A stretch of DNA of 64,000 nucleotides, from assembly GCF_022811705.1 (NCBI RefSeq), contig NZ_CP094528.1:3472001-3536000 (forward strand), written 5' to 3'. Every line of letters starts with the position of its first letter. The stretch's first letter is position 1. Both the position numbers and the translations under genes were made by a program. Source of the stretch: Agromyces larvae. Its GTDB lineage: Bacteria; Actinomycetota; Actinomycetes; Actinomycetales; Microbacteriaceae. Shown here in pieces: positions 25,972 to 35,310 of the stretch. Under the pieces are notes generated by a model. It was not told the origin of the DNA. It saw only the letters and a program-made list of their open reading frames with translations, and made no database searches.

Positions 25972-26895
25972 TCACAGGTACGAGACTCCCGTGAGTACTG
26001 CGGCGATGCTCCAGAGCCGTTGGGCAGCCGCAGGGTCGGCTGCCTCACGTGACGGATGCACCTCCGTGACCTCGCCGCGTCGTTCGCCGGCACCACGTGG
26101 TCCGAAGAACTGTCCGCCCCGAACGCCGGGTGCCGTCGCTGCGTGCAGCTGCGGGAGCGCGCCCTGCTCGGTGGGCTGGGTCGCGACCAGCGAGAAGAGC
26201 CGCCCCATGGCCTGGCCGATGATGCCCCGCTCCTTCCATGCGTGGTCGATGAAGTTCGAACGGGACAGGCCGGGATGCGCGAGCACGCTGGTGATCGGCG
26301 AGTCCGCGGAGCGAAGCCTCCGGTCGAGTTCGAGTCCGAACATGGTGGTCGCGAGCTTGGACGCGCCGTAGGCCCGGACGGGGTTGAACCGGCGCTCGAG
26401 CTGCAGGTCGTCGAAGTCGAGGTGCGCTGACCTGTGCGTGATGGAGCTGAGCGACACGACGCGGGGGCTCCGGCCCTTCGAGAGGACGGGCAGCAGGAGC
26501 CCGGTCATCGCGAAGTGGCCCAGCATGTTGGTGCCGAGATGGAACTCGTGTCCGTCGACGGTGGTGCGGCGGGTTCCGAGGCTCTGGGCGCCGGCGTTGT
26601 TGATCAGCAGGTCGACGCGCTCGTGCTCACCGGCGATCCGGGCGGCGAAGTCCCGCACGGAGGCGACGGAGGCCAGGTCGACGCGTCGCACCGTGATCGC
26701 GGATCCGGGAGCGGTGGAGCGGATCGAGCGCGCGGCTTGCTCACCTGCGGCCGGATTCCGCACGGCGAGGACGACCTGCGCCCCGTGCCGGGCGAGCTCG
26801 GTCGCGGTCACCAGCCCCAGGCCGGAGTTCGCGCCGGTCACGATCGCGGTGCGGCCGGTCTGGTCGGGGATGGCGGGGGCATTCGAGGCGGTCAT
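25972..26895 (-). CDS. Short-chain dehydrogenase/reductase (SDR)
   Basis: A 307-aa NAD(P)-dependent oxidoreductase of the classical SDR type. The cofactor motif is TAIVTGANSGLGLVTA (TGxxxGxG), followed by LLINNAGA, the catalytic serine in VVSLSSITH and the YGASK motif. The C-terminal part resembles the retinol-dehydrogenase or WW-domain-oxidoreductase-like branch. It is divergent from an HTH regulator starting at 26998, a frequent pairing that suggests regulation by that protein. The substrate is unknown. Confidence 0.9.
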   Translation of the reverse strand: MTASNAPAIPDQTGRTAIVTGANSGLGLVTATELARHGAQVVLAVRNPAAGEQAARSIRSTAPGSAITVRRVDLASVASVRDFAARIAGEHERVDLLINNAGAQSLGTRRTTVDGHEFHLGTNMLGHFAMTGLLLPVLSKGRSPRVVSLSSITHRSAHLDFDDLQLERRFNPVRAYGASKLATTMFGLELDRRLRSADSPITSVLAHPGLSRSNFIDHAWKERGIIGQAMGRLFSLVATQPTEQGALPQLHAATAPGVRGGQFFGPRGAGERRGEVTEVHPSREAADPAAAQRLWSIAAVLTGVSYL

Positions 26896-26997
26896 GGCGA
26901 CTCACGCTAAGCCGTCCTCCACCGATCGGGGGCGTCCGGCCGATCCTCGGTTGCGCAAGACCACCCTGAACGGCGCGCGCGGGAGCAGAATCGACGC

Positions 26998-27918
26998 ATG
27001 GGATCCGATGTCTCCTCTGCTCGCCTGCTGGGAGCGTTCCTGCGCTCCCGGCGGGAACAGCTCAAACCGGAGGACCTCGGACTCGAGCCCGGACCACGAC
27101 GCAAGGTCGACGGCCTGCGGCGGGAGGAGGTCGCCGCCCTCGCCGGCCTCAGCGCCGACTACTACCAGCGCCTGGAGCAAGGCAGGAACGTGCGACCCTC
27201 CGATGCGATCCTCGACTCGCTCGCCGACGCCCTGGACCTGAACGATGTCGAGCGCCGCCATCTCGTGCAGCTCGCGAGAGAGGCGCGGTCTCCGGCGACA
27301 CGCGTGCGTCGGGGGCCGGAGCGGGTGCCGAAGAACGCCAAGGCGCTGCTGGAAGCGATCACGCTGCCGGCCCTGGTGGTCAGCCGGCACCTCGACGTGC
27401 TCGCCTGGAACCCGCTCGCGGCCGAACTCCTCGGCGACCCCCTCGAACTCCCGCCGAACGAGCGCAACGTGCTGTTCGCCGTGTTCCATGACGAGGCGCG
27501 CGTGCGGTTCCCCGACTGCGAGGCGATCGCGCTCGACTACATCGGCATGCTCCGCGCCGCGGTCGCGCACGATCCCGGCCATCCGCGTGGGATCGCGGTC
27601 GTGGGGGCGCTGAGCGTGTCCAGCGCCGAGTTCCGCCGCCTCTGGGCGCGCAATGAGGTCCGCGAGACCGTCCACGGCGCGAAGACGGTCCACCACCCCC
27701 GGATCGGCGCCATCGGGGTCGAATGGGACGCGTACCCGCTGCTCGGGGCGACCGGTCCGACGATGATCGTGTTCACGCCGCAACCGGGCCACGAGGATCG
27801 CATCCGACTCCTCGGCAGCCTCCAGGCGAGCGACGCGACCCGCGACGTCGCAACGAGATCGATGATCCTCATGAACCCGAGTGCTGACCTGCTGAGCCGG
27901 TTACGGGGTGAGCGATGA
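26998..27918 (+). CDS. XRE-type regulator with MmyB-like ligand-binding domain
   Basis: A 306-aa regulator. The N-terminal XRE helix-turn-helix covers RLLGAFLRSRREQLKPEDLG through LRREEVAALAGLSADYYQRL and ILDSLADALDLNDVER. The rest (about residues 110-290) is the MmyB-like, PAS-related ligand-binding domain, with LVVSRHLDVLAWNPLAAELL and VFTPQPGHEDRIRLL. Such proteins often sit beside an SDR gene, as here. Its stop overlaps the menE start (ATGA), so menE may be partly co-transcribed with it, although the regulator has no evident link to menaquinone. A CAGAAT box lies 6 nt before the ATG. Confidence 0.9.
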   Translation: MGSDVSSARLLGAFLRSRREQLKPEDLGLEPGPRRKVDGLRREEVAALAGLSADYYQRLEQGRNVRPSDAILDSLADALDLNDVERRHLVQLAREARSPATRVRRGPERVPKNAKALLEAITLPALVVSRHLDVLAWNPLAAELLGDPLELPPNERNVLFAVFHDEARVRFPDCEAIALDYIGMLRAAVAHDPGHPRGIAVVGALSVSSAEFRRLWARNEVRETVHGAKTVHHPRIGAIGVEWDAYPLLGATGPTMIVFTPQPGHEDRIRLLGSLQASDATRDVATRSMILMNPSADLLSRLRGER

Positions 27919-29054
27919 AACCCCTCCTGCCGGTTTCGGCATCGGATGTCCCCGCGCTGACGCGCGCGCTCGCCGCGGCACTCGACGGCGGTGCGGCCGT
28001 CTTCCCCGTCGCTGCCGGCGACCTGGTCGCCCCGGCCGCCGAGGTCGACGACGACCTCGCGCTGGTCGTCGAGACGAGCGGGTCGACGGATGCCCCGAAG
28101 CGCGTGCTGCTCACCGCCGACGCGCTGACGGCGAGCGCTGACGCCACGCACGACGTCCTCGGCGGCATCGGGCGCTGGCTGCTCGCCCTGCCCGGCCACT
28201 ACATCGCGGGCGCCCAGGTGATCGTGCGCAGCCTGCTCGCGGGATCCGAGCCGGTGTCGCTCGGCGCCGGGGGGTTCGATCCACGCGCATTCGCCGAGGC
28301 ATCCGTCTCGTTCGACCCGACGATCCCGCGCTACACCTCGCTGGTGCCCGTGCAACTCGCCCGCGTGGTGGACGCCGCTGAACGCGACCGGTTCATCGCG
28401 GCCGCACTCGGATCGTTCGACGCGGTGCTCCTCGGCGGACAGGCCGCCCCCGCGGAGCTCATCGCCCGCGCCGAGACACTCGGGGCGCGGGTCGTGCGCA
28501 CCTACGGCTCGAGCGAGACGGCGGGCGGGTGCGTGTACGACGGGGTGCCGCTGCCGGGCGCGCGCATCCGCATCGTCGACGAGGAGGTGCAGCTCACGGG
28601 GCCGATGCTCGCGGCGGGCTACCTCCGCGATCCCGAGCGCACGGCGCGCGCGTTCGAGACGGATGCCACGGGCACCCGCTGGTACCGCACCGGCGATCTC
28701 GGCGCGTTCGACGCCGACGGGCGGCTGCGCATCCGCGGCCGCGCCGACGACGTCATCATCTCGGGCGGCGTGAAAGTCGCGCTCGGCGAGGTCGAACGCG
28801 CGGTGCGCGCGCTGCCCGGCCTCGGCGACGCGGTGGTGGTGCCGGTCGCCGACCCCGAGTGGGGCGAGCGGGCCGCCGTCGTGAGCGGCGGAGCATCCGT
28901 CTCGCTCGATGCGCTCGCCGAGGCGACGGATGCCGCGGGGCTGCACCCGGCGGCCCGGCCGGTGCGCTTCGAGGTGCTCGACCCGCTGCCGATGCTCGCC
29001 TCGGGCAAACCCGACCGGCGCGCGATCAGAGCATCCATAGCCCCGCTTCGTTAA
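27915..29054 (+). CDS. menE: o-Succinylbenzoate-CoA ligase
   Basis: A 379-aa adenylate-forming enzyme that makes OSB-CoA, the substrate of MenB. It contains the AMP/phosphate motif VVETSGSTDAPKRVLL, the adenine motif VVRTYGSSETAGGCVYDG, the YRTGDLG hinge region and the C-terminal catalytic lysine region MLASGKPDRRAI. It is shorter than the Escherichia coli enzyme at the N-terminus, as is usual in actinobacteria. It starts with an ATG overlapping the HTH gene by 4 bp. Menaquinone genes on both sides support the assignment over another acyl-CoA ligase. Confidence 0.9.
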   Translation: MKPLLPVSASDVPALTRALAAALDGGAAVFPVAAGDLVAPAAEVDDDLALVVETSGSTDAPKRVLLTADALTASADATHDVLGGIGRWLLALPGHYIAGAQVIVRSLLAGSEPVSLGAGGFDPRAFAEASVSFDPTIPRYTSLVPVQLARVVDAAERDRFIAAALGSFDAVLLGGQAAPAELIARAETLGARVVRTYGSSETAGGCVYDGVPLPGARIRIVDEEVQLTGPMLAAGYLRDPERTARAFETDATGTRWYRTGDLGAFDADGRLRIRGRADDVIISGGVKVALGEVERAVRALPGLGDAVVVPVADPEWGERAAVVSGGASVSLDALAEATDAAGLHPAARPVRFEVLDPLPMLASGKPDRRAIRASIAPLR

Positions 29055-29057
29055 CAT
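29052..29057 (+). promoter_or_regulatory. -10 box TAACAT, leaderless start of menA
   Basis: TAACAT ends 6 nt before the GTG at 29064 and is at the end of menE. The spacing favours this GTG over the one at 29058. Confidence 0.45.
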
Positions 29058-29063
29058 GTGCGG

Positions 29064-30071
29064 GTGGCACGCCCGAACTCCAAGACGAACACCCCCGCTG
29101 CGTCCGGCGCGCGCGCGAAGTCGCGCACGTACGGCCGATCCGGAAACCCCGCCCGCGCTGCCGTGACGGGTCCGGTCGCCGCCGCGCCCGGCCGCGTCAC
29201 CTGGCGCGACTGGGTCGCCGGCGCCCGGCTGCGCACCCTGCCGCTCGCGATCTCGCCGGTCGCGCTCGGCACGGGCGCCGGTGCCGTCGCGGTCGTCGAC
29301 GGCGCGTGGCATCCGACCCGCTTCGCCCTCGCCCTCGTGGTCGCGCTCGCGCTGCAGATCGGCGTGAACTACGCGAACGACTACTCCGACGGCATCCGCG
29401 GCACCGACGCGCACCGGGTCGGGCCCGCCCGCCTGACCGGGTCGGGGCGCGTGAACCCCAAGCACGTGCTCGCCGTCGCGCTCGCGTTCTTCGCCGTCGC
29501 GGCGGTCGCCGGCCTCGCGCTCACGATCATCACGCAGCAGTGGTGGCTGCTCGCGGTCGGCGCGGTCGCGATCGTCGCCGCGTGGTTCTACACGGGCGGC
29601 AAACGGCCGTACGGCTACTTCGGCCTCGGCGAACTGTTCGTGTTCGTGTTCTTCGGGCTGGTGGCCACCGCGGGGTCCGCCTTCGTGCAGGCGCTGTGGG
29701 TGAACCTCGAGGCGTGGCTAGGCGGCGTGGGCCTCGGGCTCATCGCGTGCGCGGTGCTGATGGCCAACAACCTGCGGGATGTCACGCAGGATCGCGCGGC
29801 GGGCAAGCGCACGCTCGCGGTGCTGGTGGGGCCGGTCGCCGGGCGGGTGCTGTTCTGCCTGTTCCTGCTGCTGCCGTTCGTGATCGTGGTGTTCTGGTCG
29901 CTGCTCTACCCGACCGCGGTGCTCGTGCTGTTCGCGCTGCTCGCGGCGATCCCGGCGTGCCTCATCGTGGCGATGGGGCGCACGCCGCGCGACCTGATCA
30001 TCGCGCTGCAACTGGCGAGCGTCACGTCGCTCGTCTACGGCATCGGGCTCGGGCTGGTGTTCGCGCTGTAA
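29064..30071 (+). CDS. menA: 1,4-Dihydroxy-2-naphthoate polyprenyltransferase
   Basis: A 335-aa membrane enzyme that attaches the polyprenyl chain to DHNA. The magnesium/prenyl-diphosphate motif is VNYANDYSDGIRGTDAHR and the second aspartate-rich motif is NNLRDVTQDRAAGKRT. About eight hydrophobic helices follow, and the C-terminus ends at YGIGLGLVFAL. The N-terminal 45 residues are basic and not conserved. It lies 10 bp after menE. The GTG at 29064 is preferred because of a TAACAT box 6 nt upstream; a GTG two codons earlier is the alternative. Confidence 0.92.
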   Translation: MARPNSKTNTPAASGARAKSRTYGRSGNPARAAVTGPVAAAPGRVTWRDWVAGARLRTLPLAISPVALGTGAGAVAVVDGAWHPTRFALALVVALALQIGVNYANDYSDGIRGTDAHRVGPARLTGSGRVNPKHVLAVALAFFAVAAVAGLALTIITQQWWLLAVGAVAIVAAWFYTGGKRPYGYFGLGELFVFVFFGLVATAGSAFVQALWVNLEAWLGGVGLGLIACAVLMANNLRDVTQDRAAGKRTLAVLVGPVAGRVLFCLFLLLPFVIVVFWSLLYPTAVLVLFALLAAIPACLIVAMGRTPRDLIIALQLASVTSLVYGIGLGLVFAL

Positions 30072-30099
30072 CCGCGCGGAGACACCGGCGAGGGGTCGG

Positions 30100-30438
30100 C
30101 TACTCGGCCTCGGGCTCGCGCGACGCGGGCCGCGCAGCGGGGTCGGATGCGGCGCGGTCGGATGACTCGCCCGGCGCCGTGTCGTCGATCGCGGCGTCCT
30201 CGACCTCGTCGTCGACCGACTTCACCGGCTGCTCGCGGTGGCGCGCCGCGTACAGGTCGCTCGACATCGCATCGCGCGCCCGGCGCAGGAACACCAGGGA
30301 CGCCGCGAGCCCGAACAGTGCCGCGACGGCCACCGCGATCCACCAGTCGACCCCGGCGGCCAGCAGCACGGCCAGCGGCACGGCGAACAGGGCCACGCGC
30401 AGCACGGTGTACCAGATCCAGACGGGCACGGATTTCAC
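30100..30438 (-). CDS. DUF4229 membrane protein
   Basis: A 112-aa small membrane protein. It has two helices (about residues 8-28 and 31-50: VLRVALFAVPLAVLLAAG and IAVAVAALFGLAASLVFL), then a basic segment RRARDAMSSDLYAARH and an acidic, low-complexity tail. This is the DUF4229 pattern common in Actinobacteria beside menaquinone genes. The function is unknown. The GTG start is 6 nt after a TAGACT box on the minus strand. Confidence 0.82.
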   Translation of the reverse strand: MKSVPVWIWYTVLRVALFAVPLAVLLAAGVDWWIAVAVAALFGLAASLVFLRRARDAMSSDLYAARHREQPVKSVDDEVEDAAIDDTAPGESSDRAASDPAARPASREPEAE

Positions 30439-30444
30439 CCCGTC

Positions 30445-30450
30445 AGTCTA
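30445..30450 (-). promoter_or_regulatory. -10 box TAGACT, leaderless start of the DUF4229 gene
   Basis: On the minus strand TAGACT ends 6 nt before the GTG at 30438. Confidence 0.5.
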
Positions 30451-30536
30451 GGCAGGCCGTGCCTGAGCATCCGCCGCGCGTGGAGCACAGCGGCTCGGGC
30501 CCGTCAACTCCCAGCCGGTCGTGACCGCCGCGTGCC

Positions 30537-30542
30537 TATACT
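30537..30542 (+). promoter_or_regulatory. -10 box TATACT, leaderless start of the PLDc_N gene and menD
   Basis: TATACT, close to the sigma-A consensus, ends 6 nt before the ATG at 30549. It should drive both the small membrane protein and menD, which overlaps it. Confidence 0.55.
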
Positions 30543-30548
30543 CAGGGC

Positions 30549-30986
30549 ATGCTCCGCGTCTGGTTCGGACTTGCCGTCGCCGCGGCCGTGTTCATGGTGT
30601 ACTCGGTCGTCGATTGCGCGCTGTTCGATCGCACCCGGATCCGCGGGGTCGCTCGGGGCTGGTGGATCCTCATCATCGTGTTCGTCCCCGTGATCGGCGG
30701 CATCCTGTGGTTCTGGATCGGCCGCGGCCCCGCCGCCCGCGTCGGCGGCCACCGCGGCGGCCCGATCGCCCCCGATGACGACCCCGACTTCCTGCGCCGA
30801 CTCGAGCGCGACGCCGCGCAGGACGAGCGCATCCGCCGGCTCGAGCAGGAGCTCGCCGAACTCGACGACGATGCATCCGGCCCGCGCGACGATCCCGGCG
30901 GCCGGCACGATCCGCGGCCGCACCGCGATCCCGGCACCGACGGCGCCGCCGGGGAGACGGGTCCGAACGGTCGGCCGAATGCCTGA
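30549..30986 (+). CDS. PLDc N-terminal domain membrane protein
   Basis: A 145-aa protein with two membrane helices ([18 protein letters not shown] and [20 protein letters not shown]) separated by a short basic loop, the pattern of the phospholipase D nuclease N-terminal family (PLDc_N). The C-terminal half is a charged coiled-coil-like stretch ([20 protein letters not shown]) and a Gly/Asp/Pro-rich tail. There is no phospholipase catalytic domain. Its 3' end overlaps menD by 8 bp, and such genes often precede menD in Actinobacteria. The function is unknown. Confidence 0.82.
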   Translation: MLRVWFGLAVAAAVFMVYSVVDCALFDRTRIRGVARGWWILIIVFVPVIGGILWFWIGRGPAARVGGHRGGPIAPDDDPDFLRRLERDAAQDERIRRLEQELAELDDDASGPRDDPGGRHDPRPHRDPGTDGAAGETGPNGRPNA

Positions 30987-32904
30987 GGCGGGCGCCCCCG
31001 AGGGGCGGCCCGCACCCTTCAGCCCGGCGAGCCGGTACGCGTCCGCGCTGCTCGCCGAGTTCGTGCGCGGCGGCGTGACCGACATCGTCGTGGCCCCCGG
31101 GTCGCGGTCGCAGGCGCTCGCGCTCGCCGCCGCCGACCTCGAGGCCGAGGGGCGGGTGCGCCTCCACGTGCGCATCGACGAGCGCGGTGCCGGGTTCCTC
31201 GCCCTCGGGCTGGCGCTCGAGTCGGGGCGGCCCGCGGTCGTGGTGACCACGAGCGGCACCGCGGTGGCGAACCTGCACCCGGCCGTCCTGGAGGCGCATC
31301 ACACGGGCGTGCCGCTCATCGCGCTCACCGCCGATCGCCCCGACGAGCTGCGTCGCATCCGTTCGAACCAGACCACCGTGCAGCCGGGGATCTTCGGCGA
31401 GGCGGTGCGGCTCGACCGCGACGTCGCCGCACCGGTCGGCGCGCCCGAGGAACCCGAGCGGGCCGCCGCGCTCGCGCGTCGGGTGCTCGCGGCCGCATAC
31501 GGCACCGACGATCTCGGCGTGGCGATCTCGCACCCGGGGCCCGGCCCGGTGCACCTCAACCTGCAGTTGCGCGAACCGCTGTCTGGTGCGGTCGGCGACG
31601 AGGCGGATGCCGCCGAGCCCGCCGACCGAGACCGGGATGCCGCGGCGTCCGACCGGCCGGCGGCGACGCTCGCCGCGCAGCCGGTCGACGTACCCGACGG
31701 GCCGCGTGCCGGCGGAGCATCCGATCGCCCCGATCCCGTGGGCAACCCGATCGAACCCGGCCCGCTGACCGTCGTGGTCGCCGGAGCCGGCGCCGGCGAG
31801 CGGGCCGAGACGTTCGCCCGCGAGGGCGGGTGGCCGTTGCTGGCCGAGGTGTCCAGCGGCGCCCGATTCGGGCCGAACCTCGTCGTGGCCGCGCGCGAGC
31901 TGCTGCGCGAGCCCGGCTTCGGCGACCGCGTCGAACGGGTCGTCGTGTTCGGCCACCCCACCCTGACGCGCGAGGTGCCCGAACTCATCCGCCGCGACGG
32001 AGTCGAGACCATCGTGGTCGCCCCGAGCGGCATCGAGTGGTTCAATCCGGGCCACCGGGTGCGCCGGTTCGAGCGGGCCGTGCACGCGGCATCCCACGAA
32101 CCGACCGCCGAAGACCGCAGCTGGCTGCGCCGCTGGGTGCACGCGAGCCGGGCGCTGATCGACGCCCTCGACGAACCCGACCCCGCCGACTCGCTCGAGA
32201 GCGGCGTCGACGAGACGGGGCACGTCACCGACTTCGCCGCGCAGCGCGCGTACCTGAAGGCGCAGCTCGACCGCATGCACGCGCCGGTGACGCGCCGCAT
32301 GCTGGTCGAGGCCGTCTGGTCGGCGACCTGGCCGCACGATCGGCTGCTGTTCGGAGCATCCCGGTTGATCCGCGACGCCGACCGCACCGTGCCCGGGCGG
32401 CGCATCAGGGTGCACGCGAACCGCGGTCTCAGCGGCATCGACGGCACCGTCGCGACCGCGATCGGCATCGCGATCGCGAGCCAGCAGGCGGTGCCGCGAC
32501 CGGGCGCCGGTCGCGATGCGCTCGGGCGCACCGACGGCGCGGGCGAACCGGATGCTCCGCCGCCCGCCGCGGCGGGGATCACGCGTGCCGTGATCGGCGA
32601 CCTGACCCTGCTGCACGACGTCGGCTCGCTGCTGCTCGCGCCCGGGGAGGTGCGACCGCGCCTGCAGCTCATCGTGGGCAACGACGGCGGCGGCACGATC
32701 TTCGACGCGCTCGAAGTCGCCGGGAGCGCCGCACCCGACCGGTTCGACCGCGTGCAGTACACGCCGCAGACGGTCGACCTCGCCGCGCTCGCCGCCGCCT
32801 ACGGGTGGGAGCACCGCCGCGCGGCGACCCGCAGCGAGCTCGCCGAGGCGCTGGGCACGGCGGTGACCGGCCCGAGCCTGCTCGAAGTGCCGCTCGCGCG
32901 CTGA
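30979..32904 (+). CDS. menD: 2-Succinyl-5-enolpyruvyl-6-hydroxy-3-cyclohexene-1-carboxylate synthase
   Basis: A 641-aa thiamine-diphosphate enzyme that commits isochorismate to menaquinone. The N-terminal Pyr domain has [16 protein letters not shown] with the catalytic glutamate region [11 protein letters not shown], and the PP domain has the ThDP/Mg motif [13 protein letters not shown] to [12 protein letters not shown]. The protein is longer than most MenD proteins because of low-complexity Ala/Asp/Pro/Arg stretches near residues 205-255 and 508-535, both in likely loops. The ATG overlaps the preceding gene by 8 bp, so translation is coupled. Confidence 0.93.
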   Translation: MPEAGAPEGRPAPFSPASRYASALLAEFVRGGVTDIVVAPGSRSQALALAAADLEAEGRVRLHVRIDERGAGFLALGLALESGRPAVVVTTSGTAVANLHPAVLEAHHTGVPLIALTADRPDELRRIRSNQTTVQPGIFGEAVRLDRDVAAPVGAPEEPERAAALARRVLAAAYGTDDLGVAISHPGPGPVHLNLQLREPLSGAVGDEADAAEPADRDRDAAASDRPAATLAAQPVDVPDGPRAGGASDRPDPVGNPIEPGPLTVVVAGAGAGERAETFAREGGWPLLAEVSSGARFGPNLVVAARELLREPGFGDRVERVVVFGHPTLTREVPELIRRDGVETIVVAPSGIEWFNPGHRVRRFERAVHAASHEPTAEDRSWLRRWVHASRALIDALDEPDPADSLESGVDETGHVTDFAAQRAYLKAQLDRMHAPVTRRMLVEAVWSATWPHDRLLFGASRLIRDADRTVPGRRIRVHANRGLSGIDGTVATAIGIAIASQQAVPRPGAGRDALGRTDGAGEPDAPPPAAAGITRAVIGDLTLLHDVGSLLLAPGEVRPRLQLIVGNDGGGTIFDALEVAGSAAPDRFDRVQYTPQTVDLAALAAAYGWEHRRAATRSELAEALGTAVTGPSLLEVPLAR

Positions 32905-33020
32905 CGTCGGCGCGCTGCGCCGCCCGCGCCCGCTTCCCGCCCCGCGCAATCGCGCATCGCGCATTCCCCAATCGGGCCGCAGGCGACAGGATGGGAGCAC
33001 GCGACGAGGGAGGGCGTTCC

Positions 33021-33875
33021 ATGGGCAGGGAGTCGTACTGGAAGCAGGACCCGGGCGAACTGCTGCGGGCACGACCCGGGATACGCCTCACCGAGGTCGA
33101 TCCCGACTCGCACCCCGGCATCCACGGCTCGAAGTCCGACGGGCAGGAGGAGCTGGTCGAGGGCGCCGAGATCCTCGCCGACCTGCAGGAGCTGCTGTTC
33201 GCGAACAGCCGGCTCGGCGACCGCCGGCGCATCCTGCTCGTGCTGCAGGCGATGGACAGCGCCGGCAAAGGCGGCATCGTCAAGCACGTCATGAGCGCCG
33301 TCGACCCGGCGGGCGTGCAGCTCACCTCGTTCAAGAAACCCACCGAGGAGGAGCTCGGCCATGACTTCCTGTGGCGCATCAGCAAGGCCGCGCCCGGTCC
33401 GGGCATGATCGGCGTGTTCGACCGCTCGCACTACGAGGACGTGCTGATCGGGCGCGTGCGCGAGCTCGCCCCGCCCGAGGAGATCCAGCGCCGCTACGAG
33501 GCGATCAACGAGTTCGAGCGCGGCCTGGTCGCCGGCGGCGCGACCATCATCAAGGTGATGCTGCACATCTCGCGCGACGAGCAGCGCGAACGGCTCGGCG
33601 ATCGGCTCGACCGGGCCGACAAGCACTGGAAGTTCAACCCCGGCGACATCGACGAGCGCGAGCTGTGGGACGACTACCAGCGTGCCTACGAGGCCGTGTT
33701 CGAGCGCACCTCGACGCCCGAGGCGCCGTGGTACATCGTGCCCGCGAACCGCAAGTGGTACGCCCGGCTCGCCGTGCAGCACCTGCTCATCGACGCGCTC
33801 GAGCGCATGGAGCTCGAGTGGCCGAAGGCCGACTACGACGTCGAGGAGCAGAAGCGGCGGCTCGCGGCGAGCTGA
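33021..33875 (+). CDS. Polyphosphate kinase 2 family (PPK2) protein
   Basis: A 284-aa kinase that transfers phosphate between polyphosphate and nucleotides. The P-loop is LQAMDSAGKGGIVKHV, followed by the lid-side motif FKKPTEEELGHDFLWR and the Walker B region IGVFDRSHYEDVLIGRV, with RLDRADKHWKFNPGDIDERE and WYIVPANRKWYARL further on. The single-domain layout fits PPK2 class I/III enzymes. The ATG at 33021 is chosen; an in-frame ATG at 32991 is possible. It converges on the isochorismate synthase gene with only 3 bp between the stop codons. Confidence 0.92.
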   Translation: MGRESYWKQDPGELLRARPGIRLTEVDPDSHPGIHGSKSDGQEELVEGAEILADLQELLFANSRLGDRRRILLVLQAMDSAGKGGIVKHVMSAVDPAGVQLTSFKKPTEEELGHDFLWRISKAAPGPGMIGVFDRSHYEDVLIGRVRELAPPEEIQRRYEAINEFERGLVAGGATIIKVMLHISRDEQRERLGDRLDRADKHWKFNPGDIDERELWDDYQRAYEAVFERTSTPEAPWYIVPANRKWYARLAVQHLLIDALERMELEWPKADYDVEEQKRRLAAS

Positions 33876-33878
33876 GGT

Positions 33879-35150
33879 TCAGCCGCCGAACGCCTCGACG
33901 ATGGGGCGGAACTTCATCACCGTCTCGGCGAGCTCGTCGGCGGGGACCGAGTCGTGCACGATGCCGCAGCCCGCGTACGCGGTGACGGTGCCGTCGGCGT
34001 CGACCTGCGCGCACCGCAGCGCGATCGCCCACTCGCCGTCGCCGTCGCCGTCGACCCAGCCGACCGGCCCGGCGTAGCGGCCGCGGTCGAACCCCTCGAG
34101 CTCGTCGATGACGTGCAGCGCCGTCGTGCGCGGGGTGCCGGCCACGGCCGCGGTCGGATGCACCGCCCGCACGAGGTCGAGCGAGCTGGACCCGTCGCCG
34201 AGCGTGCCCTTCAGGTCGGTCGCGAGATGCCACAGGTTCGGCAGTTGCAGGGTGAACGGCTCGGGGCTCGCGTCGAGCCGGGCGGTGTGCGGTTCGAGCC
34301 GCTGCACGGCGCTCGCGACGGCGAGGGCGTGCTCGTCGAGGTCCTTCGCCGAGGCGAGCAGGGTCGCGGCGCGTTCGCGATCGGATGCCTCGCCGGCGCC
34401 CCGCGCGATCGTGCCCGCCAGCACGCGCGACGAGACCTGCCCGTGGTCGACGCGGACGAGCGTTTCGGGGCTCGCGCCGATGAGCCCGTCGACGGCGAAG
34501 ACCCAGGTATCGGGGTAGTCCTCGGCGAGCCGGTTGATCGTGGCGCGCAGGCCGTCGTCCTCGTGCAGTTCGCCGACGAGCTGGCGGGCGAGCACGACCT
34601 TCTGCAGGTCGCCGGCGTCGATGCGGCGCACCGCGTCGGCGACCGCGCGCTCGTATCCGGCCGGGGTCACCGAACCCGGTGCGAACGCGACCCGCGGCAC
34701 ACGCCGGCGGGGCGCGGGCTCGGGCAGCACGGGCGTCGCGGATGCCTCGTCGCCCGAGGCATCCGCCGCATCGATGTCGCCCGTGGCGAGCGCGATGCGG
34801 GTGACCCAGGCGCGGCCGTCGCGGCGGCCGAGCACGAGCTCGGGCACGATGAGCGCGCTCGGCGCGGCCGACGCGTCGGCGAACGCGAACGCGCCGAACG
34901 CGACCAGGCCCGTGCCGGGCAGCCCGACCCGGTCGTCGACATCGGCGTCGGCGGCCAGCGCACGCCACGCCGCAGCCGCGTCGTCGATGCGGTCGGCGCC
35001 CGACGACTCGATGCGCAGCACCTCGCCGAGCCCGACGATGCCCTCGCCGCGTCGCAACCAGACGAGAGGGTTGCGCGGGTCGGTGCGGGGGATGAGCGGT
35101 TCGGTCTCGTCGACCGCGATGGTGCGCACCGTCAGGCGGGGGTGGTTCAC
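33879..35150 (-). CDS. menF: Isochorismate synthase
   Basis: A 423-aa chorismate-utilising enzyme that supplies isochorismate to MenD. The C-terminal catalytic domain has AVRRIDAGDLQKVVLAR, IGASPETLVRVDHGQVSSRV, LAGTIARG, SAKDLDEHALAVASAV, VHPTAAVAGTPR and YAGCGIVHDSVPADE, the usual run of MST-family motifs. It is close in type to MenF/EntC; with no siderophore genes nearby and menD adjacent, the menaquinone role is favoured. The GTG start lies 6 nt after a TAGGCT box on the minus strand. Confidence 0.9.
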   Translation of the reverse strand: MNHPRLTVRTIAVDETEPLIPRTDPRNPLVWLRRGEGIVGLGEVLRIESSGADRIDDAAAAWRALAADADVDDRVGLPGTGLVAFGAFAFADASAAPSALIVPELVLGRRDGRAWVTRIALATGDIDAADASGDEASATPVLPEPAPRRRVPRVAFAPGSVTPAGYERAVADAVRRIDAGDLQKVVLARQLVGELHEDDGLRATINRLAEDYPDTWVFAVDGLIGASPETLVRVDHGQVSSRVLAGTIARGAGEASDRERAATLLASAKDLDEHALAVASAVQRLEPHTARLDASPEPFTLQLPNLWHLATDLKGTLGDGSSSLDLVRAVHPTAAVAGTPRTTALHVIDELEGFDRGRYAGPVGWVDGDGDGEWAIALRCAQVDADGTVTAYAGCGIVHDSVPADELAETVMKFRPIVEAFGG

Positions 35151-35156
35151 CGTCCC

Positions 35157-35162
35157 AGCCTA
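35157..35162 (-). promoter_or_regulatory. -10 box TAGGCT, leaderless start of menF
   Basis: On the minus strand TAGGCT ends 6 nt before the GTG at 35150. Confidence 0.5.
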
Positions 35163-35310
35163 TGACGACCGCCGAGCGCCGGGGCCGGCGGGGGTTCGCT
35201 GCCCGTTCTGCCCCCTGCTCGGGGGATGGCGGGCGGTCGGGCGACCGCGTAGCTTTGCCGAGTCGGCATTACCCGTTACCCGAATCTGCCGCATCCCAAC
35301 GGAGGACGCC

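Noticed and set aside
29058..29063. GTG at 29058 as the menA start
   Set aside because: Both GTG codons are possible, but the TAACAT box is spaced 6 nt from the one at 29064, as in the other leaderless genes here.
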